Source of the DNA: Paenibacillus sp. LS1
Lineage (GTDB): Bacteria; Bacillota; Bacilli; Paenibacillales; Paenibacillaceae
NCBI RefSeq assembly: GCF_026013365.1
Contig: NZ_JAPDOE010000002.1
Coordinates: 992,001 to 1,056,000 of the forward strand
Direction of reading: 5' to 3'
DNA: 64,000 bases
This document shows, piece after piece, positions 26,546 to 33,634 of this stretch. The notes under the pieces are model-generated. The model saw only the letters and a list, made by a program, of their open reading frames with translations, was not told the origin of the DNA and did no database searches. A program made the position numbers and the translations under genes. The first letter of the stretch is position 1; every line of letters starts with the position of its first letter.

Positions 26546-26626
26546 TCATGTATTCATTACATAAATGACACCGATGGCAAAAAAAACAATCGATGCCGCA
26601 AACAGAATCCGTATCAATATTTTCAT
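26546..26626 (-). CDS. Tiny single-span membrane protein
   Basis: This is a 26-codon frame, MKILIRILFAASIVFFAIGV followed by IYVMNT. It has a basic N-terminus and one strong hydrophobic helix. The ATG at 26626 lies 6 nt after GGGGGA, and the frame starts 11 nt beyond the stop of the DUF350 gene on the same strand. It is probably translated and co-transcribed, but without comparison I cannot exclude chance. Confidence 0.5.
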   Translation of the reverse strand: MKILIRILFAASIVFFAIGVIYVMNT

Positions 26627-26637
26627 GACCGGTCCCC

Positions 26638-27057
26638 CTAGATAATGCTCGCGCCAATAACAAACGACAACGAGACGGAAATAATCATGGATATCAATCC
26701 GACAGCTCGGTTATCCGCTTCGATCTCCTTATCAATGGAGAACACGGGTGTGAGGAATTCGAACAAAAAATAGGCAACAAGCAGAAGGATAAATCCGACA
26801 AATGACCACGTCATGGCTTCATACACCGAAGATTTAGCCTGTATGCAGAAACGCAGTACGTTACAGATCCCGAAAATCTTGCCTCCAGTGGCCATCGCAA
26901 CGGCCACATTGCCCTTCTTGATCTCCGTCCAGCATTTATATTTGGTCACCAGTTCGAAGCAAGCCAGAAATACAAGCAGCTCCATAATCGCTACCGAGAA
27001 AAAACCGAGTACCATCCCCAAGGGATGCGACAGCAATTGGTCAATGCTTTCTTTCAC
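26638..27057 (-). CDS. DUF350 membrane protein
   Basis: The 139-residue protein has four hydrophobic helices in two repeats, with KKGNVAVAMATGGKIFGICN between them. This matches the DUF350/UPF0719 (YjfL) pattern (kknnAvAl..gg...gi). Function of the family is unknown. I prefer the GTG at 27057, 8 nt after GAGAGGGG, to the ATG that contains the ribosome site itself. The 26-residue membrane ORF follows. Confidence 0.8.
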   Translation of the reverse strand: MKESIDQLLSHPLGMVLGFFSVAIMELLVFLACFELVTKYKCWTEIKKGNVAVAMATGGKIFGICNVLRFCIQAKSSVYEAMTWSFVGFILLLVAYFLFEFLTPVFSIDKEIEADNRAVGLISMIISVSLSFVIGASII

Positions 27058-27128
27058 GCACCGTTCCCCTCTCCCCATCTGCGACCTTCATGTATAAGGC
27101 CGCAGAATATCATTGATTCATGGTCCGG

Positions 27129-29495
27129 CTATTCCAATTCTGCGACGGTCACACCGTTTCCGCCTTCTCCGTAATTGCCCAGCCGGTAACTTTTAATATG
27201 TTTATGCTTACGCAGGTAATCCTGAATACCGGAACGCAAAATTCCTGTACCTTTACCGTGAATAATATAAACTTGGCCCAGGTTGGCGAGGAAAGCTTCA
27301 TCAATGAAACGGTCTGTCTCCATCAGGGCTTCTTCCAGATTGGTACCACGCAGATCCAGTTCACTCTTCACGTTGTCATCACGCGTGCGCTTCATGCCAG
27401 TTACCGGTTTTTGCTTCGGTTTGGCCGAAGGAGCAGATTGCTGCAGTTCCAGGTCATCCAGGGATACTTTCATCTTCATAATTCCCAGTTGCACCATGGC
27501 GTCTTTGCTACCCGACATCTCCACAACATGGCCTTTTTGATTCAAACTGTAGACAAGCACTTCATCACCAGGACCGATGGCACGCGTCTTTGGTGCTGTT
27601 GCTGTCTTCTTGACGGTCTTCCGGCGTTTCTCCGGTTCAGCTTCATCCAGCTGTTTGCGGGCGGCAATAAGTTTGTGCTCCTTCACGGAAGCACCTTCTT
27701 CCATAGCCAGCAGACGAAGATCTGCGATAATCTTCTCCGCTTCGGCACGAGCCTTGTCCACAATATTACGTGCATCATCTTCTGCTTTTTCAATCCGACG
27801 ATCACGCTGCTGTTCCAGCTTTTCCAGTTCCGTCTGATGACGACTGCGTAATTTCTCCATGTCCTGGCGCAAGCTCTCTGCCTTCTCACGCTCTTGTTCA
27901 GCCGTAAGACGGTTCTCTTCAAGAGAAGCAATCATGTGCTCGATCCTTTGATCTTCTTCCTTCACTTCGCCACGGGCGTAATCGAGAATGTAACCCGGGA
28001 GTCCCAGTCGCTCTGCAATGGCAAATGCATTACTTCGTCCAGGTACACCCACCAGAAGGCGATACGTTGGACTCAGTGTATTAATGTCAAATTCCATGCT
28101 GGCATTAATAACACCTTTACGCTCATATGCGTATGCTTTCAGTTCACTGTAGTGGGTGGTTGCTACCATGCGACATCCCGTCCGGTGCATATGCTCCAGC
28201 ATGGAGATCGCCAGTGCGGACCCTTCAGCCGGGTCTGTTCCTGCTCCAAGTTCATCCAGCAATACCAGACTTTTTGGGGTCATGTTCTTCAGAATGCGAA
28301 TGATGTTCGTCATATGGCTGGAGAAAGTACTCAGATTCTGCTCAATACTCTGCTCGTCCCCAATGTCTGCATAGATTGCATCAAATACACATAGCTGACT
28401 GCCATCTTCTGCCGGAACAAATAAACCGGACATTGCCATCAGGCTCAGCAAGCCAATCGTTTTGAGCGTTACCGTCTTACCACCCGTATTCGGACCTGTC
28501 ACGATAATGGATGTGTAATCATTGCCCAGCTCAATGTCGATTGGAACCACGTTTTCGATCGGTATCAACGGATGACGGCCTTTTTTCAGTTTGAGGAATC
28601 CGCGGTCATTCATGCGTGGTAGCGTTGCTTTCAGTTCACGAGCCAGACGTGCTTTGGCAAAGATAAAATCTAGCGATCCCAGCAAGTCGACATCATACAG
28701 CAGCCATTCTCCCTGTTCACTGACAAGTGCCGTCAATTTCTGCAAAATAATTTCTATTTCGCGTTCTTCCCGAATCCGGGTCTCGCGCAATTTGTTGTTC
28801 ATTGCAACGATAGATTCCGGCTCAATGAACAATGTCGCACCCGAACCGGATTGATCATGCACAATCCCACCGAAGTACGAACGATATTCGGCTTTCACGG
28901 GGATAACAAAACGGTCTCCCCTGATCGTGATCAGCTGATCCTGCAGCATCTTGGATACGGTAGAGGATCGAATCATGGAATCCAGCTTCTCACGAATCCG
29001 CGCTTCTCCGCCTCGCAGCTCACGACGAATCTGCGCAAGCGTAACGCTTGCACTGTCGGCAACTTCTGCATTGTCGTCGATACAGATTTTAATGGCATCC
29101 TCAAGCGTCTTTTGCTCTGACAGTTGATCACTGATATAGAACAAGGATTCGATGGGCTCATCTTCATGCAGAGTGGCAATCAGACGTTTCAATCGTCGTG
29201 CCGTAAAAGTCGTATTGGATATCCCCAAAAGCTCATGAGGGTTAAGCGTCCCTCCAATTTCAGCACGTTTGATGGAGGCCGTAATATCTACAATCCCCCC
29301 AAAAGACGGTGAGCCTTTCAACCGATCAAATGTAAAGGCTTCATCGGTTTGCTGAAGCAACCGGTTCACTTCTTCAAGTTCACTGATCGGTTCAAGTTGC
29401 TCCGCTTTCTTTTTACCCATCGTCGTCTGGGCATAGCTAAGCAATGTATTTAAAATTTTGCGATATTCCAGTGTGTGTAAAATTTTCGTGTCCAA
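27129..29495 (-). CDS. mutS2: MutS2 DNA/ribosome-associated ATPase and nuclease
   Basis: MutS2 is a MutS-like protein without mismatch recognition domains. It limits recombination and, in Bacillus, rescues collided ribosomes. The 788-residue protein has the MutS core with Walker A GPNTGGKTVTLKTIGLLSLM, Walker B LVLLDELGAGTDPAEGSALA, a long coiled coil (about 515-620), a KOW-like segment (IGPGDEVLVYSLNQKGHV), and the C-terminal Smr nuclease domain with SELDLRG and IHGKGTGILR. The best start is TTG 29495 after GGAAGGAG. In Bacillus it follows polX and cvpA near pheST-zapA; here those two are absent and two unrelated genes intervene. Confidence 0.95.
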   Translation of the reverse strand: MDTKILHTLEYRKILNTLLSYAQTTMGKKKAEQLEPISELEEVNRLLQQTDEAFTFDRLKGSPSFGGIVDITASIKRAEIGGTLNPHELLGISNTTFTARRLKRLIATLHEDEPIESLFYISDQLSEQKTLEDAIKICIDDNAEVADSASVTLAQIRRELRGGEARIREKLDSMIRSSTVSKMLQDQLITIRGDRFVIPVKAEYRSYFGGIVHDQSGSGATLFIEPESIVAMNNKLRETRIREEREIEIILQKLTALVSEQGEWLLYDVDLLGSLDFIFAKARLARELKATLPRMNDRGFLKLKKGRHPLIPIENVVPIDIELGNDYTSIIVTGPNTGGKTVTLKTIGLLSLMAMSGLFVPAEDGSQLCVFDAIYADIGDEQSIEQNLSTFSSHMTNIIRILKNMTPKSLVLLDELGAGTDPAEGSALAISMLEHMHRTGCRMVATTHYSELKAYAYERKGVINASMEFDINTLSPTYRLLVGVPGRSNAFAIAERLGLPGYILDYARGEVKEEDQRIEHMIASLEENRLTAEQEREKAESLRQDMEKLRSRHQTELEKLEQQRDRRIEKAEDDARNIVDKARAEAEKIIADLRLLAMEEGASVKEHKLIAARKQLDEAEPEKRRKTVKKTATAPKTRAIGPGDEVLVYSLNQKGHVVEMSGSKDAMVQLGIMKMKVSLDDLELQQSAPSAKPKQKPVTGMKRTRDDNVKSELDLRGTNLEEALMETDRFIDEAFLANLGQVYIIHGKGTGILRSGIQDYLRKHKHIKSYRLGNYGEGGNGVTVAELE

Positions 29496-29682
29496 GTGTA
29501 CAACTCCTTCCAAACTATATCTGTATTATAACGAAAGAAACTTTCTTGCGCTATTTAACGAATCCTTCCACACATAACTTCAACCATAGCACCACAAACT
29601 ACAGGTGTCAGGATTGTGCAACCTCTCCGAGCCTCTTGGAGTTGCCATGCTCAGTTCAATCCGAATAAAGGAGGTAAACACC

Positions 29683-30042
29683 ATGAATTTTCTGGGACAT
29701 GTCGTGCGATTTGTCATCGCCGCAATTGTATTAATGGTGGTCAGCTGGATCGTTCCCGGATTCGCCGTTGGTGGCTTCTGGAGCGCTCTGTTGCTTGCTC
29801 TTGTCATTGCTCTGCTTGGATGGATCGTTGAAGGTATCTTCGGCAAAAGGGTCAATCCGTTTGGTCGCGGTATTGTCGGATTCATCGTTAGCGCACTGGT
29901 GATTTGGCTGGGTCAATATGTTGTAGATCATGTTGAGGTCAGCCTGCTCGGCGCCATTCTCGCTGCGCTGGTTATCGGGATTATCGATCTCTTCATCCCG
30001 GTATCCACCCCTTTTGATGCCGGACGAAGCTCCAAAAGCTAA
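29683..30042 (+). CDS. YvlD-like/phage holin family 4 membrane protein
   Basis: The 119-residue protein has four hydrophobic helices and the family motifs WIVPGFAVGGFWSALLLALV and IGIIDLFIPV near the end. It belongs to the large YvlD-like family annotated as phage holin 4; in Bacillus YvlD is part of an envelope-stress locus rather than a holin. ATG 29683 follows AAAGGAGGT. Monocistronic, with a terminator at 30079-30110. Confidence 0.85.
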   Translation: MNFLGHVVRFVIAAIVLMVVSWIVPGFAVGGFWSALLLALVIALLGWIVEGIFGKRVNPFGRGIVGFIVSALVIWLGQYVVDHVEVSLLGAILAALVIGIIDLFIPVSTPFDAGRSSKS

Positions 30043-30078
30043 TCTCAGCTTCTCCTTTTCATGACCATGGATGCTCCT

Positions 30079-30110
30079 AAACCTCTGAAGGCCTATGCCG
30101 GAAGAGGTTT
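30079..30110 (+). terminator. Terminator after the YvlD-like gene
   Basis: An 8-bp stem (AAACCTCT/AGAGGTTT) with a 16-nt loop is followed by ATTTCATTTT. Confidence 0.7.
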
Positions 30111-30263
30111 ATTTCATTTTGAAGTCGTAATGAACCTTCGCCCAAACGCGTACAATTTTCAACAAAACGACATACGCAGCGTGTACAGGCATCCATATAT
30201 TGCGGTATGATGACTGAAGCAATCATTCACATTTTATCCATATCACGCTTAAGGAGGCACATG

Positions 30264-30650
30264 ATGAAGAAGGGCATAGCATGGCTCGCTGCCTGTATGT
30301 TAATTCTGGTCCTCGCTGCATGCGGAGGAGCGAATCAGTCCGCAGACTCTGGCAGCAATGGGTCCGATGCTGGCGTTACAGCAAGCGAAGAACTGGTCAT
30401 CAAGGCAAGCAACTACGAATTCGATCAACCCGAGTACCATCTTAAAAAAGGTGTCCCGGTTAACATTGTTTATGAAAATGTAAACGGAAATCATGGAATA
30501 CTCGTGCCTGAGCTGAATCTTATGCTGGACACCAGAAACAGTTCCAAAGTGATTACCCCCGACAAAGTCGGTGAGTTTGAAATGTCCTGTTCGGTATTCT
30601 GTGGTTCGGGACACAGCAGCATGATCTCCAAAATTATCGTTGAAGAATAG
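30264..30650 (+). CDS. CuA-type cupredoxin lipoprotein
   Basis: This is a 128-residue membrane-anchored cupredoxin. The N-terminal signal ends with the lipobox LAAC followed by a Gly/Ser/Asp linker. The rest resembles the soluble domain of cytochrome c oxidase subunit II, with EMSCSVFCGSGHSSM: two Cys, His and Met in C-x3-C-x3-H-x2-M spacing, as in the binuclear CuA site. The upstream NGNHG supplies the first His ligand. No oxidase subunit I lies nearby, so it may be an electron carrier, copper donor or nitrous-oxide-reductase-like accessory. Start: ATG 30264, 6 nt after AAGGAGG. Confidence 0.8.
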   Translation: MKKGIAWLAACMLILVLAACGGANQSADSGSNGSDAGVTASEELVIKASNYEFDQPEYHLKKGVPVNIVYENVNGNHGILVPELNLMLDTRNSSKVITPDKVGEFEMSCSVFCGSGHSSMISKIIVEE

Positions 30651-30660
30651 TGTTCAAGAC

Positions 30661-30690
30661 AAGGAGCCCCCGCAGCGACGGGAGCTCCTT
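30661..30690 (+). terminator. Terminator after the cupredoxin gene
   Basis: AAGGAGCCCCC pairs with GGGAGCTCCTT (one bulge), followed by CTTTAG. It lies between the converging cupredoxin and zapA-like genes. Confidence 0.65.
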
Positions 30691-30754
30691 CTTTAGTATA
30701 ACAAATTGTACCAGAGTGCGTTGCCCACGAGCCAGTTCTGCTACAATCATTCCG

Positions 30755-33496
30755 CTAGGTCTGGTCCTGTTCAATCAATTCAATCCATTCGTTATATTCC
30801 GTCTGCAATTTCGTATATTCATCATGCAACTGACGATATTCCGTATTCAGCTGCTCTGCCTTTTCCTGCTCCATTTCGCGTTCAACCTGTAACAAACGTA
30901 ATTGATTAGCTGCCAGTTCATAACGCTCGCCCATCTCAAGCAGTTCATTTTCCATGATCTGTTTCTCTTGAGTTGCTTCTGCCCGTAATTGATCCAGCTG
31001 CTGTCGTTCTTGCTCCAGTCCCTCCAGCAACTCGCTACTTGCCGCGCTTTCTCTCTTCCATACCGTCAGTTCATTCTCAAGCGCAGCCCAGCGTTCCTGC
31101 CAGGATTGTTCCTGAGCCGCCCATTCATCTGCACGGCGTTGCCACACCTGGTCGTTCTGCTCTGCTTGTGCAACGCTGGAGCGGAGTTCTTCTTCACGTC
31201 TCGTCAACTGCTCCAGACGGGATGACAACTCGGCCTGTCTGGCTGACAATTCTTCGTGTTTGATCTGCCACTCCAATGCTTCTTCCTCAGTCTGGGCTAA
31301 CCGGCTCTCTTGCTCCGAGTAGCGCTCGGACAGTTTCGCTGAAGATTGTCTTGCTTCTTCAAGCGCTCTTACAATCTCTTGCTTCTCAGTACTCAATTCA
31401 TCCAGCCTGGAACTGTAATTCTCTTCCCGTTGTAATGCATCACTGTAGTCGTTACGGATTTGTTTATAATTATCCTGAAGTCGGTTCAACTCTTCCCGAA
31501 CAACATTTAGCTCAACTTCAAGCTGTTGGCGTTTCTCTTCCAAAAGCTCTGCTTCCTTCTGATAATGCACAGCCTCTTCATGATTGAAACGAGACTCTTC
31601 CTTCACCACGGACAATTCATCATGAAGGGATTGCACACCAGACTCCATCGTTTCATTTTGTTCAGCAACTTCGAGAATCTGATTCTCCAGGTCACCGATC
31701 TCAGCCAACCGTTGCTCTGCAAGGTCTTTCAAGGACTGCTCACGTTCCGTAAGCGTGCCAATCTCATTCTGCAATGTACGCACCGCAGCATGAGCCTGTT
31801 CTAGCACCTTATGCAACCTGCGCTGTTCCTCTTCCGACTTCACTTCAGCCTCACGAAGGTTTTGGGCTTCCTGTTCAAGCTGTGTATGTTGTTCCTGAAG
31901 TTTGCGCAACTGTGCTGTGAGAGAGGTTTCTCTATCCACAGTTTCGTTATACTTCTGCTTCCATTGTTCCTGTGCATCACGGGATTGCTGGGCAGCTTGC
32001 TCCGTCTCACGCAGAAGCTCCTGCAACTGGGAACGATCCTCTTTTAACTGTTCCAATTGCTGCTCCAGTTCCGTGATTCGGCGAGTCTGAACTTCCTGCT
32101 CCTGTTTACGGACCCCATGCTCATGACGCAATGTTTCCAATTGACCACGCTCGTGCTGAAGCTGCTGTTCTTGCTCTGCAACCACATCCTGTGCACTGAT
32201 GAGCTGGGTCATCACTTCTTCCAATTGCTCTTCGACATCTAATATTCGAGTCTCCGCCTGTTTACGTTGTTCCTCAAGCTGCTGCTTGAGCTTGCCACGT
32301 TCTTCTTGCAGTAAGGCTTCTGCGGCGGATGCGGCTTCTGTTGCGCGAGATGCCGCTGCTTCCTTGGCTTGCTGCAATTGTTCCTCGAGGGCTGCCTCTT
32401 TCTCCATCCATTCGAGTTCCGACTGCTCGGATAACGCTTTGAACTCCGCATTCAATTGATTCACCTGAGTCAGGCGCTTCTGCTCCGCTTGCTCCTGCAA
32501 AGTAGCGCGCTCTTGATTCGATTGATCCGTCAGAGCCTGAGTCTGTTCCAGCGCTTTTTCTTCAGCCTGCTGGAGGCGAAGTTCCATCTGTTGCTGAAGT
32601 TCATTATATTGCAGTGCCGCTTCTTCCTGAGCTTTCTTCAAATTGCTCTCTGCCTGCTCCAACTCGGACAGAATGGTGGACTCGGCTTCTTCCTTGGCTG
32701 TCTGAACCTGCTGTGCAGCCTTGGCTTCAATTTGTTGACGTTCTGTAACGGCACGGCGTTCAGCTTCTTTTAATTGAGCTGCAGTCTTGTCCTGCAATTC
32801 CTTATATTGCGTTGCGGCTTTGGCCTGCGCCTGCTGCAGTTCGGATACAGAACGGTTCTGAGCTTCTTTTAGCTGTGAAGCGGCCTGTGCCTGTGCAGTT
32901 TTGAGCTGATTAGCCGCTTTTTCTTCCATTTCCTTCAGCTGTCTCGTTGCCTTGATTTCTGCTTCCTTGAGTTGTGCCGTTGCCTTGGCTTCTGCTTCCT
33001 TAAGTTGCGCAGTAGCTTGAGCCTGCAATTTCTGCACTCGCTCTGTTGCCTGGGTACGCTCCTGTTCAAGCAATGTATTTAACTTGGCCATTTCAGCTTG
33101 CTTGTCCTTTTCGGCCTTCTGCAGCGCCTGCTCTGCTTCAAGCTTCAGCTTCTGCAATTCAGCAAGAGACTGGTCACGCCGTTCCAATTCTTGTTGATGT
33201 TCATTTTGTATAGCGTTTAACCGATTCAATTCGTTTCTCAGTTCTGTACGTTCTCCAGTGAGCATCTTCAGTTCATTACGGATTTCCTGAGTCTGAAGAG
33301 ACTGTTCAGCCATATGTACAGCCGCCAGTACCGCGATACGCGGAGTATCCAGACGGGAATTTTGCTTGGAGATCGCGCTCATACGCTCATCTACCAGGTT
33401 AGCTACTTGTTTCATATAGTCGGCACTGCTGCCAACCAGTTTATAGGAAGTCCCGTAGATATCTACGGTGACGCGTGTACGATCAGGTGTAGTCAC
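30755..33496 (-). CDS. zapA: Giant ZapA-like division protein with very long coiled coil
   Basis: The first ~90 residues are a ZapA domain (RVTVDIYGTSYKLVGSSADY, VANLVDERMSAISKQNSRLD, RIAVLAAVHMAEQSL). ZapA bundles FtsZ filaments at the division site. Normal ZapA has 80-110 residues; this protein has about 913. Nearly all of the extra ~820 residues are predicted coiled coil, rich in Gln, Glu, Leu, Lys and Ala. Residues 152-272 are eleven tandem 11-residue units of the type AQLKEAEAKAT, a hendecad coil. No membrane segment. The location downstream of pheST matches Bacillus zapA. Start is GTG 33496, 8 nt after AAGGAGG. Whether the tail spaces FtsZ filaments or binds other division proteins is unknown. 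Confidence 0.85.
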   Translation of the reverse strand: MTTPDRTRVTVDIYGTSYKLVGSSADYMKQVANLVDERMSAISKQNSRLDTPRIAVLAAVHMAEQSLQTQEIRNELKMLTGERTELRNELNRLNAIQNEHQQELERRDQSLAELQKLKLEAEQALQKAEKDKQAEMAKLNTLLEQERTQATERVQKLQAQATAQLKEAEAKATAQLKEAEIKATRQLKEMEEKAANQLKTAQAQAASQLKEAQNRSVSELQQAQAKAATQYKELQDKTAAQLKEAERRAVTERQQIEAKAAQQVQTAKEEAESTILSELEQAESNLKKAQEEAALQYNELQQQMELRLQQAEEKALEQTQALTDQSNQERATLQEQAEQKRLTQVNQLNAEFKALSEQSELEWMEKEAALEEQLQQAKEAAASRATEAASAAEALLQEERGKLKQQLEEQRKQAETRILDVEEQLEEVMTQLISAQDVVAEQEQQLQHERGQLETLRHEHGVRKQEQEVQTRRITELEQQLEQLKEDRSQLQELLRETEQAAQQSRDAQEQWKQKYNETVDRETSLTAQLRKLQEQHTQLEQEAQNLREAEVKSEEEQRRLHKVLEQAHAAVRTLQNEIGTLTEREQSLKDLAEQRLAEIGDLENQILEVAEQNETMESGVQSLHDELSVVKEESRFNHEEAVHYQKEAELLEEKRQQLEVELNVVREELNRLQDNYKQIRNDYSDALQREENYSSRLDELSTEKQEIVRALEEARQSSAKLSERYSEQESRLAQTEEEALEWQIKHEELSARQAELSSRLEQLTRREEELRSSVAQAEQNDQVWQRRADEWAAQEQSWQERWAALENELTVWKRESAASSELLEGLEQERQQLDQLRAEATQEKQIMENELLEMGERYELAANQLRLLQVEREMEQEKAEQLNTEYRQLHDEYTKLQTEYNEWIELIEQDQT

Positions 33497-33548
33497 AGTT
33501 GTGCCCTCCTTCAAGTCTGTATGTTGATTCTAAGCTGTAATCACAAAA

Positions 33549-33590
33549 AAGTCACATCGATCCTCTAATGCTAAGGATTCGATGTGACTT
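33549..33590 (-). terminator. Terminator after pheT
   Basis: A 12-bp stem (AAGTCACATCGA with its complement) is followed on the minus strand by TTTTTTG. It separates pheST from the zapA-like gene. Confidence 0.85.
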
Positions 33591-33634
33591 CAAACAATTC
33601 CTGCTAATCTTTGTTCAAAAAATCTTCTTTTGTC

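Noticed and set aside
27120..27851. 243-codon plus-strand open frame
   Set aside because: It lies entirely antisense to mutS2 and has no family features.
29683..30042. Reading the YvlD-like protein as a phage holin and evidence of a prophage
   Set aside because: The family name is historical; there are no phage genes nearby and the ribosome site and terminator are chromosomal in style.
32239..33043. The repetitive DNA in the giant zapA as a CRISPR or tandem DNA repeat
   Set aside because: The periodicity is 33 bp in frame with an 11-residue coiled-coil repeat and the DNA copies are diverged; there are no spacers.
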